Source: Hydrogenophaga sp. NFH-34
GTDB lineage: Bacteria; Pseudomonadota; Gammaproteobacteria; Burkholderiales; Burkholderiaceae_C
Length of the DNA: 32,814 bases
Reading direction: 5' to 3'
Assembly (NCBI RefSeq): GCF_021401345.1
Contig: NZ_JACBGE010000037.1
Span: 1 to 32,814, forward strand
The position numbers and the translations under genes were made by a program. The notes beneath the pieces are model-generated. The model was not told where the DNA came from. It did no database searches and was given only the letters and a program-made list of their open reading frames with translations. Below are positions 24,559-32,668 of this stretch, in pieces. Position 1 is the first letter of the stretch; every line of letters begins with the position of its first letter.

Positions 24559-27117
24559 ATGGATCTTCCCGTGCAAGTCCAACTCGGGGCGGTGGTTGCC
24601 GACCGCGACAGCGCCATCCGCGCCGCCGGCGCCCTGCTGGTGCAGGCCGGTTTCTGCGACCCCGCCTATGCCGACAGCCTGCTGCGGCGCGAGCAGGTGG
24701 CCACCACCTGGATGGGCCAGGGCCTGGCGGTGCCGCACGGCATGGTGGAAGACAAGGGCCTGGTGCGCCGCACCGGCCTGGCGGTGCTGCAGGTGCCTGT
24801 GGGCGTGGCCTGGGACGAGCCCAGTCACACGGTGCGGCTGGTGGTGGCGGTGGCCGCCGCGTCGGACCAGCACATCGCGGTGCTGCGCCGCCTGACCCGC
24901 CTCATGGCCGACGGCCCGCGCCTGCAGGCGCTGATGGCGACGGCCGACGCCGATGAGATCGTGGCCGCGCTGACCCGTGACGCCGCCGCACCGGCCGCTG
25001 CGCCCGCGGCGGTGGCCGATGGGCCTCTGGCCGAAGACCTGGTGCTCGACTACCCGAACGGGCTGCACGCCCGCCCGGCCACGCAGTGGGCCCAGGTGGC
25101 GGCGCGCTTCGGCGCCGAACTGCGCGTGCGCCATGGCGACGCGGTGGCCGACGCGCGCAGCATGCCGGCACTGCTGAGCCTGGGGGCGGGGCGGGGCGCA
25201 CGCCTGCGCCTGTCGGCAGGCGGGCCCGATGCGCCGCAGGCCCTGGCCGCGCTGCGCGAAGTGATCCTGCGCCTGGGCCACGAAGAAAAGCGCCAGGCCG
25301 AGCAGGCCGCGGCGCGCCAGAAACAGGTGCACGGCCTGGGGCGCGAGCTGGAAGGCTGGCAGCCCGCCGCGCGGCAGGTGATTGCTGGCATCGCCGCCAG
25401 CCCGGGGCTGGTGATCGGCACGCTGGTGTCGGCCGAGGCGCCCGCGCTCGACGTGACCGACCGGCCCGAGGGCGTGGCGTCGGCTGCTGCCGCGCTGGAC
25501 GCGGCCCTGGCCGACGCCGACGCCGAACTGGCCGAACTGACCGCCGGCGCGCAGCGCCGGGGCGCGTCGGAACAGGCGGGCATCTTTGCCGCGCACCGCC
25601 AGTTGCTGGCGCACGCCGAGCTGTTGCGCGATGCCACGCGGCTGGTGGTGCAGGGCCACGGCGCGGCCTGGTCGTGGCGCCATGCGCTGGCCGGCCATGT
25701 GGCCGCGCAACGCGCCCTGCCCGACGCCGTGCTGGCCGCGCGCGCCGCCGACCTGCAGGACGTGGGCGAGCGCGTGCTGCGCCAACTGGTGGGCGCCGCC
25801 GGGCCGGTGGCCGACCCCCGGCGCTGGCCGGCCGACAGCCTGCTGCTGGCCGACGACCTTTCGCCGTCGGTGACGGCGCAGATCGACGTGCAGCGCGTGC
25901 GGGGCTTCTGCACCGCGCGCGGTGGTCCGACGGCGCACACCGCCATCCTGGCGCGCGCGCTGGGGCTGCCCGCCGTGGTGGCCGCCGGGCCGGGCGTGCT
26001 GGCCGCGCCGGCGGGCGAACGCGCCATCCTTGATGGTTTCCGCGGCCAGCTGTTCATCGGCCCCACCGACGCGGCGCTGGCCGAGGCCGAAGCCATGATC
26101 GCGCGGCTGGCGCGGCGCCAGGCCGAAGAGGCGCGCAACCGCCTGCAGCCGGCCGCCACGCTGGACGGCCACGGGCTGGAGATCGCGGCCAACATCAACC
26201 GCCCCGACCAGGTGGCGCGCGCGCTCGACCAGGGCGCCGAAAGCGTGGGCCTGATGCGCACCGAATTCCTGTTCCTGGAGCGCGAGCACGTGCCCGACGA
26301 GGACGAGCAGTACGCCGTCTACCGCGAGATGGTGCGGGCGCTGGACGGGCGGCCGCTGATCGTGCGCACGCTCGACATCGGCGGCGACAAGCAGGTGCCG
26401 CACCTGAACCTGCCGGTGGAAGACAACCCCTTCCTCGGCCTGCGCGGCGCCCGCCTGTGCCTGGAGCGCGACGACCTGATGTGGCCGCAACTGCGCGCCC
26501 TGGTGCGGGCGGCGCAGGAAGGGCCGCTGTCGCTGATGTTCCCCATGATCAGCACGGTGGACGAGGTGCGCCGCCTGCGCGAGCGCCTGACCGAGGTGCA
26601 GCAGTCGCTGGGCCTGGCGCCCGAACAGGGCGGACGCCCGATTCCGGTCGGCATCATGATCGAGGTGCCCTCGGCCGCGCTGATGGCCGACCGCCTGGCG
26701 CCGCACGTGGACTTTTTCTCCATCGGCACCAACGACCTCACGCAGTACACCCTGGCGGTGGACCGCCAGCACCCGCAACTGGCTGGCATGGCCGACAGCT
26801 TGCACCCGGCCGTGCTGCGCCTGGTCGCGCAGACGGTGGCCGGCGCGCGCCGCCACGGCCGCTGGGTCGGCGTGTGTGGTGGCCTGGCGGGCGAACCGCT
26901 GGGCGCCGCGCTGCTGGCCGGCCTGGGCGTGCAGGAGCTGAGCATGAGCGTGGTCGACATCGCCGCCGTGAAGGCGCTGCTGCGCCGCCACAGCCTGGCC
27001 GAGCTGCAGGAACTGGCGCGGCAGGCGCTCGACCTCGACGACGGCGACGCGGTGCGCGCGCTGGGCGCCCAGTTGCGCGACGAAGCCCTGCAAGGCGAGA
27101 CCGGGGTGGCGGCATGA
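24559..27117 (+). CDS. fruB: Fructose PTS multiphosphoryl transfer protein: EIIA-HPr-EI fusion
   Basis: An 852-residue cytosolic protein that carries phosphate from PEP to FruA. Domains in order: EIIA-Fru (about 1-145) with active His60 in AVPHG; HPr (about 158-245) with His170 in GLHARPA; and a full enzyme I (about 272-845) with His460 in GGPTAHTAI, then GLMRTEFLFLE, DIGGDKQVPHL, FSIGTNDLTQYTLAVDR and GVCGGLAGEP around the C-terminal active site. This layout is known from Rhodobacter and Xanthomonas; E. coli FruB lacks the EI part. Ala/Pro-rich linkers join the domains. AGGAG precedes the start at a normal distance. It overlaps fruK by four bases (ATGA). Confidence 0.96.
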   Translation: MDLPVQVQLGAVVADRDSAIRAAGALLVQAGFCDPAYADSLLRREQVATTWMGQGLAVPHGMVEDKGLVRRTGLAVLQVPVGVAWDEPSHTVRLVVAVAAASDQHIAVLRRLTRLMADGPRLQALMATADADEIVAALTRDAAAPAAAPAAVADGPLAEDLVLDYPNGLHARPATQWAQVAARFGAELRVRHGDAVADARSMPALLSLGAGRGARLRLSAGGPDAPQALAALREVILRLGHEEKRQAEQAAARQKQVHGLGRELEGWQPAARQVIAGIAASPGLVIGTLVSAEAPALDVTDRPEGVASAAAALDAALADADAELAELTAGAQRRGASEQAGIFAAHRQLLAHAELLRDATRLVVQGHGAAWSWRHALAGHVAAQRALPDAVLAARAADLQDVGERVLRQLVGAAGPVADPRRWPADSLLLADDLSPSVTAQIDVQRVRGFCTARGGPTAHTAILARALGLPAVVAAGPGVLAAPAGERAILDGFRGQLFIGPTDAALAEAEAMIARLARRQAEEARNRLQPAATLDGHGLEIAANINRPDQVARALDQGAESVGLMRTEFLFLEREHVPDEDEQYAVYREMVRALDGRPLIVRTLDIGGDKQVPHLNLPVEDNPFLGLRGARLCLERDDLMWPQLRALVRAAQEGPLSLMFPMISTVDEVRRLRERLTEVQQSLGLAPEQGGRPIPVGIMIEVPSAALMADRLAPHVDFFSIGTNDLTQYTLAVDRQHPQLAGMADSLHPAVLRLVAQTVAGARRHGRWVGVCGGLAGEPLGAALLAGLGVQELSMSVVDIAAVKALLRRHSLAELQELARQALDLDDGDAVRALGAQLRDEALQGETGVAA

Positions 27118-28097
27118 ACGCGCCGCTGCAACTGATCACCCTCACGCCCAACCCGGCGATCGACCACACGGTCTCGCTCGACCGGCTGGAGCCGGGTGCC
27201 GTGCACCGCGCCCGCGCCGAGCAGTTCGAGGCCGGCGGCAAGGGCATCGGCGTGGCCGCGGTGGCGGCGGCGCTGGGCCTGCGCACGGCGGCTTCGGGCT
27301 GGCTGGGCGACCAGAACCCGCAACTGTTCGAGCGCGCGTTCGCCGAGCGCGGCATCGCCGACGCCATGCTGCGCGTGCCGGGCCGCACCCGCACCAACAT
27401 CAAGCTGGCCGACGCCGCGCGCGGTGACAGCACCGACATCAACCTGCCCGGCATCGCCTTCGACGCCGATGCCCTGGCCCAGGCCGAAGCCGGCCTGCTG
27501 GCGCGCCTGGTGCCGCTGGTGGGTGCCGGCACCTGGTGCACGCTGGCCGGCAGCCTGCCGCCCGGCGTGGGTGTCGACAGCCTGCTGCGCCTGGCCGCCG
27601 CCCTGCGCGCGCGCGGCGCCCGCCTGATGGTGGACACCGGCGGCGCCGTGCTGCGCACGCTGCTCGACCGCCTGCCCGCACCGCCCGACTTCATCAAGCC
27701 CAACCGCGCCGAACTGGAAGAACTGGTCGGGCGGCCGCTGCCCGCGGTGGCCGACGTGGCCCGCGCCGCGCTGGCGCTGCAGGCGCGCGGCATCGCCCTG
27801 GTGGTGGTGTCGCTGGGTGGCGAGGGCGCGGTCATCGCCAGCGGGGGCGCCTGCTGGCTCGCCACACCGCCGGCCGTGCCGGTGGCCACCACGGTCGGGG
27901 CCGGCGACGCGCTGGTGGCCGGCACGCTGGCCGCGCTGGTGGCCGGGCATGCCGCGCCAGAGGCGGCGGTGTTCGGCATGGCCTGCGCGGCCGCGCGCAT
28001 CCAGCGCATCGCGCCCGGGCTGCCGCCGCGCGAGCAGATCGACGCGTTGGCCCGCCGCATCGCGATGCACCCGCTGGAGCTGCCCGCCCGTTCCTGA
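27114..28097 (+). CDS. fruK: 1-phosphofructokinase
   Basis: A 327-residue PfkB-family kinase that phosphorylates fructose-1-phosphate from FruA to fructose-1,6-bisphosphate. It shows the start TLTPNPAIDHTVSLDRLEPG, a substrate region AGGKGIGVA (residues 40-48), KPNRAELEELVGRPLP, VVSLGGEGAV and the anion-hole/catalytic motif TTVGAGDALVAG with Asp265. Most FruK proteins have Asn in GGKGxN; here the position is Gly46. The ATGA overlap with fruB supports coupled translation. All other family motifs are intact, so activity is likely. Confidence 0.95.
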   Translation: MNAPLQLITLTPNPAIDHTVSLDRLEPGAVHRARAEQFEAGGKGIGVAAVAAALGLRTAASGWLGDQNPQLFERAFAERGIADAMLRVPGRTRTNIKLADAARGDSTDINLPGIAFDADALAQAEAGLLARLVPLVGAGTWCTLAGSLPPGVGVDSLLRLAAALRARGARLMVDTGGAVLRTLLDRLPAPPDFIKPNRAELEELVGRPLPAVADVARAALALQARGIALVVVSLGGEGAVIASGGACWLATPPAVPVATTVGAGDALVAGTLAALVAGHAAPEAAVFGMACAAARIQRIAPGLPPREQIDALARRIAMHPLELPARS

Positions 28098-28136
28098 CCG
28101 ACCGATCCGCTTCCCACACCCCCTACGGAGACATTC

Positions 28137-29888
28137 ATGGCATCCCTCATCGCCATCACCGCCAGCCAGAGTGGGCCCGCGCACAGCTTCATGCTGGGCG
28201 AGGTGCTGCTCGATGCCGCCCGCCAGGCCGGGCACGATCTGCGCTTGCGCGTGCACAGTTCGCTGGGCACCCAGGGCCAGGTGTTGCCGGCCGATCTGGC
28301 CAGCGCGGCGGCCGTCATCGTTGCCGCCGACCCCGGCGCGGCGGTCGACCGCCGCGGGCTGCCCGCCGGCCGTGTGCTGGAGGTCGCGCCCGACGCCGTG
28401 TTCCGCGATGCCGGGGCCGTGCTGCGGCAGGCGCTGGCGCTGGCCGGTGCGCCCGCTGCGGTGCCGGCGGTGTCCGCAGCGGCCGCCAGCCGGCCGCTGA
28501 AGATCGTCGCCATCACCTCGTGCCCCACCGGCGTGGCCCACACCTTCATGGCGGCCGAGGCGCTGGAGCAGGGCGCCAAGGCGCTGGGCCACCAGATCCA
28601 GGTGGAAACGCAGGGGTCGGTGGGCGCGCAGAACACGCTCAGCGCCCAGGCCATCAGCGACGCCGATCTGGTGCTGATCGCGGCCGACACCCAGGTCGAG
28701 CGCAGCCGCTTTGCCGGCAAGCGCCTGCATTCCTCAGGCACCAAGGCCGCCATCCACGATGCGCAGGCCCTGATCGCCAAGGCGCAGACCGAGGCTGCCG
28801 TGTGGGGGGGCGAGGGCGCTGCCGCCGCAACGACCACCACCGCAGCCGGTGCCCCGTCCGCAGGCAAGGGGGCCACCACCGGCCCGTACAAGCACCTGAT
28901 GACCGGCGTCTCCTTCATGCTGCCCTTCGTGGTGGCGGGAGGCCTGCTGATCGCGCTGGCCTTCGCGCTCGGCGGTATCTACGTGTACGACGACGCGCAC
29001 AAGGGCACGCTGGGCTGGGTGTTGTTCCAGATCGGCGCCAAGGGCGGCTTCGCGCTGATGGTGCCGGCGCTGGCCGGCTATATCGCGTTTTCCATCGCCG
29101 ACCGGCCCGGCATCGCGCCCGGCATGATCGGTGGCCTGCTCGCGGGCACCGTGGGCGCCGGCTTTCTCGGCGGCATCGCGGCCGGCTTCATCGCCGGTTA
29201 TTCGGTCAACGCGCTCAACCGCTGGATCCGCCTGCCGCGCGGGCTCGACGGCCTCAAGCCGGTGCTGATCCTGCCGCTGCTGGGCGCCGCCATCACCGGC
29301 GTGGCGATGATGATGGTCATCGGCCAGCCGGTGGCGGCCATCATGGCGGCGCTGACCGAATGGCTCAAGGGCCTGCAGACCGGCAGCGCCATGCTGCTGG
29401 GCATCACGCTGGGCGCGATGATGGCGGCCGACATGGGCGGCCCGATCAACAAGGCGGCCTATGTGTTCTCGACCACGCTGATCGCGTCGGGCGTGGCCAC
29501 GCCCATGGCCGCCGCCATGGCCGCCGGCATGGTGCCGCCGCTGGGCATCGCGCTGGCCTGCTACCTGTTCGGCAGCCGCTTCACCGCCGAAGAGCGCGAA
29601 GCCAGCAAGGCGGCGGCCGTGCTCGGCCTGGCCTTCATCACCGAAGGCGCGATTCCCTACGTGGCGCGCGATCCGCTGCGCGTCATTCCCGCCTGCGTAC
29701 TGGGCGCGGCCACCACCGGTGCGCTGTCGATGATGTGGGGCATTGCGCTGCAGGCGCCGCACGGCGGCGTGTTCGTGCTGGCGATTCCCAACGCGGTCAA
29801 CCACGTCATCCTCTACGCGCTGGCGATCCTGGCCGGCACCGTGGTCACCGCCCTGGCCCTGGGTGCCTTCAAGAAGAAACTGGCCTGA
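28137..29888 (+). CDS. fruA: Fructose-specific PTS EIIBC component
   Basis: A 583-residue inner-membrane transporter that imports fructose and phosphorylates it at C1. Residues 1-105 are a B' domain with SQSGPAHSFMLGE, which resembles IIB but lacks the cysteine. The working IIB domain follows with active Cys129 in ITSCPTGVAHTFMAAEAL. An Ala/Thr/Gly-rich linker (about 225-250) leads to the IIC domain, starting YKHLMTGVSFMLPFVVAGG, with DMGGPINKAAYVF and FITEGAIPYVARDPLRVIP, which carry conserved sugar-binding residues. GGAG lies seven bases before the ATG. It comes 39 bases after fruK and two bases before the shikimate-dehydrogenase-like gene. Confidence 0.96.
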   Translation: MASLIAITASQSGPAHSFMLGEVLLDAARQAGHDLRLRVHSSLGTQGQVLPADLASAAAVIVAADPGAAVDRRGLPAGRVLEVAPDAVFRDAGAVLRQALALAGAPAAVPAVSAAAASRPLKIVAITSCPTGVAHTFMAAEALEQGAKALGHQIQVETQGSVGAQNTLSAQAISDADLVLIAADTQVERSRFAGKRLHSSGTKAAIHDAQALIAKAQTEAAVWGGEGAAAATTTTAAGAPSAGKGATTGPYKHLMTGVSFMLPFVVAGGLLIALAFALGGIYVYDDAHKGTLGWVLFQIGAKGGFALMVPALAGYIAFSIADRPGIAPGMIGGLLAGTVGAGFLGGIAAGFIAGYSVNALNRWIRLPRGLDGLKPVLILPLLGAAITGVAMMMVIGQPVAAIMAALTEWLKGLQTGSAMLLGITLGAMMAADMGGPINKAAYVFSTTLIASGVATPMAAAMAAGMVPPLGIALACYLFGSRFTAEEREASKAAAVLGLAFITEGAIPYVARDPLRVIPACVLGAATTGALSMMWGIALQAPHGGVFVLAIPNAVNHVILYALAILAGTVVTALALGAFKKKLA

Positions 29889-29890
29889 GC

Positions 29891-30727
29891 ATGCAAGACG
29901 ACCCCCGTTTCACCATCAGCCGCGACACCCGCCTGTGCATGTCGCTCGCCGGCCGGCCGGGCAACGCCGGCACCCGGCTGCACAACCATCTGTACCGGCA
30001 ACTGGGGCTGGACTGCGTCTACAAGGCCTTCACCACCACCGACCTGCCGGCCGCCATCGGTGGCATGCGGGCGCTGGGCATCCGGGGCTGCGGCGTGTCG
30101 ATGCCGTTCAAGGAAGCCTGCATTCCGCTGCTGGACGAGTTGACGCCGTCGGCCGCGCGGCTGCAGTCGGTCAACACCATCGTCAACGACGACGGCCGGC
30201 TGGTCGCCTACAACACCGACTACATCGCCGTCGCCGCGCTGCTGAAGGCGCATGGCGTGGCGCCGGGAACGCCCTTCGTGCTGCGCGGCAGCGGTGGCAT
30301 GGCCCGTGCCGTGCTCGCCGCCCTGGTCGACCACGGCCTGCACCAGGGGCTGGTGGTTGCGCGCAATCCGCAGGCCGGCGCCGCACTGGCCGCGCAGCAC
30401 GGACTGGGCTGGCAGCCCGATGTGCCGGCCGCGGCGCCGGGGGCGCTGCTGGTGAACGTGACGCCGCTGGGCATGGCCGGTGCGCCGGAGGCGGCGACCC
30501 AGGCGTTCCCCGATGCGCTGGTCGGTGCCGCGTCGTGCGTGTTCGATGTGGTGGCCCTGCCGCCCGACACGCCGCTGGTGCAGGCCGCCCGGCGCCTGGG
30601 CCGGCCGGTGATCAGCGGGGACGAGGTGATCGTGCTGCAGGCGGTGGAGCAGTTCGCGCTCTACACCGGGGTGCGCCCGACGCTGGCGCAGGTGGCCGCT
30701 GCGGCGGCCCATGCCCGCGCCGCGTAG
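29891..30727 (+). CDS. Shikimate dehydrogenase-like protein (SDH-L, HI0607-type)
   Basis: A 278-residue protein of the AroE superfamily. It has RDTRLCMSLAGRPGNAGTRL in place of the usual S-x-S shikimate-binding start, then GIRGCGVSMPFKE with the catalytic Lys74, SVNTIVND, YNTDY with Asp110, and the nucleotide-binding GSGGMARA (about 133-140). The C-terminal ISGDEVIVLQAVEQFALYTG also fits. From memory this pattern matches Haemophilus HI0607, the SDH-L branch, which has low activity on shikimate and unclear physiology, so it is unlikely to be the housekeeping AroE. It begins two bases after the fruA stop codon, so it is the last gene of the fructose operon. The true substrate is unknown. Confidence 0.9.
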   Translation: MQDDPRFTISRDTRLCMSLAGRPGNAGTRLHNHLYRQLGLDCVYKAFTTTDLPAAIGGMRALGIRGCGVSMPFKEACIPLLDELTPSAARLQSVNTIVNDDGRLVAYNTDYIAVAALLKAHGVAPGTPFVLRGSGGMARAVLAALVDHGLHQGLVVARNPQAGAALAAQHGLGWQPDVPAAAPGALLVNVTPLGMAGAPEAATQAFPDALVGAASCVFDVVALPPDTPLVQAARRLGRPVISGDEVIVLQAVEQFALYTGVRPTLAQVAAAAAHARAA

Positions 30728-30760
30728 GCCGGGCTGGCTCGGGGAATGGGGTGAGGCCGG

Positions 30761-30780
30761 GCGTCAGCTGCAGCTGACGC
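30761..30780. terminator. 20-base perfect palindrome between convergent genes
   Basis: GCGTCAGCTGCAGCTGACGC is a perfect inverted repeat with no spacer. It spans the hemerythrin stop codon (30764-30766) and lies 34 bases after the end of the fructose operon. It could fold into a stem of about eight pairs in either transcript. There is no T-tract, so it is not a classical intrinsic terminator. Confidence 0.4.
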
Positions 30781-31279
30781 TGCCGCAACCGCTCATGGTG
30801 GCGGGGCGGACCTTGCCCGGGTCGGCCAGGGTTTCGGTGCGCGAATCGAAACCCACTTCCTTCATGTGCAGGGCCAGGCCCGCGTCCATGGTGGCCGCGT
30901 GCTGCGGGAACCATTCCACCAGCGCCTCGGCCAGGCGGTTGATGATGTCGGTGTCGCCCTTCTCGTAATGCTCGGTCACGGCGCGCAGGGTTTCGAGGAT
31001 GGTGGCGTGGTGGCTGGCGTGGCAGTTGTCGGGGGCAAAGCCGATCGCCACCATCCAGCGCTCTTCCTGCGCAAAGTGCTCCACCGTGTGGTCGACGAAG
31101 CGCAGGTACAGCGGCAGCTGTTCGCTTTCCGGCAGGGCCAGCAGTTGATTGAGCATCTGCACGAACTCTTCGTGCGTGTCGTCCATGCGGCCGTCGCCGG
31201 TGCGGAACTGGTCGGACCACGGCAGGCCCTGGGACGGCGACACGGCGGCGGGAGCTTCGGGGGTGGCGGTGGCGTTCAT
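30764..31279 (-). CDS. Bacteriohemerythrin
   Basis: A 171-residue cytosolic four-helix protein that binds oxygen (or NO) at a di-iron site. The usual ligands can be assigned as H36 (DDTHEEF), H68 and E72 (VEHFAQEE), H87 and H91 (HASHH), H127 and D132 (FPQHAATMD). W21 with SDQFRTGDG is the conserved start of the domain. Such proteins deliver oxygen, sense it, or buffer iron and NO. The C-terminal tail has two Cys residues in the last eight positions (GCGSVSC), outside the core domain. The start at 31279 leaves the domain complete; the frame upstream is unrelated. An FNR/DNR-type box lies upstream. Confidence 0.93.
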   Translation of the reverse strand: MNATATPEAPAAVSPSQGLPWSDQFRTGDGRMDDTHEEFVQMLNQLLALPESEQLPLYLRFVDHTVEHFAQEERWMVAIGFAPDNCHASHHATILETLRAVTEHYEKGDTDIINRLAEALVEWFPQHAATMDAGLALHMKEVGFDSRTETLADPGKVRPATMSGCGSVSCS

Positions 31280-31313
31280 GGTGCGGGACTCTAAGCGGCG
31301 GCTGGCGGCAAGG

Positions 31314-31331
31314 GCTTGACGGGCGTCAAGC
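31314..31331. promoter_or_regulatory. FNR/DNR-type box upstream of bacteriohemerythrin
   Basis: The 18 bases GCTTGACGGGCGTCAAGC have 8-base perfect arms and a 2-base centre. The core TTGAC-N4-GTCAA fits the CRP/FNR superfamily layout (FNR is TTGAT-N4-ATCAA). On the minus strand a weak -10 (TTAGAG, 31294-31289) is 31 bases from its centre, the spacing of a class II site at -41.5. The leader would then be only two or three bases. Confidence 0.55.
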
Positions 31332-31388
31332 GCTTCCGGAAAACGCGGACAGCCGCCATTGTGCCCCGGCGCTGGCGGGGCAGCGCTC

Positions 31389-32573
31389 TCAGACGCCGAC
31401 CGCCGGGGGCGTGACCTGACCGGTGGCCAGGCGCATGGCGGCGATGAGGTCGGGCGCCTGCAGCGCGGCGGGCAGTCCGGCGAGCACCGGGTCCTGCGCG
31501 ATCGCGGCACGCAGGTGGTGGGTGTCGGGGCCGTCGCCCAGGCCCAGGGCCTGCTCCACGGGCAGCGGCTCCAGGGCCAGGCGTTCGCCCAGGCGCACAC
31601 ACAGGTAGCCCAGTGCGATGCGCGCCAGGCGGGCCGGCTGGATGGCCAGCGGCGGCGTGATCAGCAGGCGGCCCATGTCGCTCACGTCGTTCACCAGCGC
31701 GTTGGGCAGCTCCCACGAACGCATGAGCATGCCGCCGATTTCCACCGCGTTGAGCCCGAGCAGGTCCTGTTCCAGGCGGGCGCGCGCGAGCCGGTCGCGG
31801 TGCAGCCAGGCCGGCAGGCCGGCGGCCGGGATCAGCGAGGCGGTGGCGAGCTGGCCCACGAAACCGAGCACGACCTGGGTGGCCAGGGCGCTCTGGTCGG
31901 GCAGGTTCAGGGCCTTGCCCAGGCGCACAGCCAGTTCGCTGGCCAGGCCGCTGGCCTGCCAGATGCTGTCGAAGGCTTTCTGGGCTTCGGCCAGCGTGGG
32001 CTTGAAGGCGTCGGCCAGCATGTACTGCAGGCAGATGCTGCGCACGGTGTTGATGCCCAGGAACGTCACCGCCTGCCCGATGCCGGTGACGGGCTGGCGC
32101 AGGCCGTAATAGGGCGAGTTGACCTTGGCCAGCACCTTGGCCGCGATCAGCGGCTCCCCCATGACGAGCTCGCTCAGCTCGGTCGAGCTGGCGCGGGTGA
32201 GGAATTCGGGCGACAGCAGTTGCTGCATCGAACGCGGTGGGCGGGGAATGCCGCGCACCGCCGTCTCCAGGGCCTGGCGCCGGTCGCTGTCGAGCACGGC
32301 TTCCGGCCGCCACTGGAAGCTGGCCAGCTCGGGCGGGACCGGGCCCAGCGCGGGCGGCGGCGCGGTCACGACCACGGGGGCCGGGGGCAGTGTGGGCGGC
32401 GGGACGGGCGGAGACGCCGATGGGGTCTGGCGGGGCGTCGCCTCGGGGCGGGCTTTGGGCGGCGCCGGTGGCGGCGGGGCCTCGCCGGGGCGGTGGGCGG
32501 GGGGCTTGCGCCACCACCACCAGGCCAGGGCGAGGACCAGCACGGCGGCCAGCCAGAGCAGCAGGGGGGACAT
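31389..32573 (-). CDS. Membrane-anchored HDOD-domain protein
   Basis: A 394-residue protein. Residues 3-20 form one hydrophobic segment (LLLWLAAVLVLALAWWWW), followed by a Pro-rich linker (about 24-80) and an HDOD domain (about 105-310). The domain has IPRPPRSMQQLLSPEF, LIAAKVLAKVNSPYYGLRQP, VTGIGQAVTFLGINTVRSIC and later DLLGLNAVEIGGMLMRSWELP. HDOD domains are HD-GYP relatives that lack catalytic residues and work in signalling. The HDOD part should face the cytosol. ATG 32573 has GGAG nine bases upstream; an earlier ATG at 32627 lacks one. It lies directly upstream of the hemerythrin gene on the same strand, 109 bases away. Confidence 0.88.
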   Translation of the reverse strand: MSPLLLWLAAVLVLALAWWWWRKPPAHRPGEAPPPPAPPKARPEATPRQTPSASPPVPPPTLPPAPVVVTAPPPALGPVPPELASFQWRPEAVLDSDRRQALETAVRGIPRPPRSMQQLLSPEFLTRASSTELSELVMGEPLIAAKVLAKVNSPYYGLRQPVTGIGQAVTFLGINTVRSICLQYMLADAFKPTLAEAQKAFDSIWQASGLASELAVRLGKALNLPDQSALATQVVLGFVGQLATASLIPAAGLPAWLHRDRLARARLEQDLLGLNAVEIGGMLMRSWELPNALVNDVSDMGRLLITPPLAIQPARLARIALGYLCVRLGERLALEPLPVEQALGLGDGPDTHHLRAAIAQDPVLAGLPAALQAPDLIAAMRLATGQVTPPAVGV

Positions 32574-32668
32574 GGGATGGATCTCCGGCCGGCCGGTGGC
32601 CGGGTTTTCTGGGACAGATGGACTCATCCCGGATATCGGCGCGCGGCCGGAGAGCTTGAACGCCGACC

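Noticed and set aside
24547..27093. An 848-codon minus-strand frame opposite fruB
   Set aside because: It is antisense to an unmistakable EIIA-HPr-EI protein. Its composition (Gln, His, Arg, Gly) is typical of reverse readings of GC-rich genes.
26738..28918. A 726-codon minus-strand frame opposite fruB, fruK and fruA
   Set aside because: Ser/Ala/Arg-rich antisense reading without a ribosome-binding site or domain.
27536..30727. A 1,063-codon plus-strand frame covering fruK, fruA and the SDH-L gene
   Set aside because: Only its last 278 codons (SDH-L) look like protein. The earlier part is Arg/Gly/Ala/His-rich and is an out-of-frame reading of fruK and fruA, which have clear motifs.
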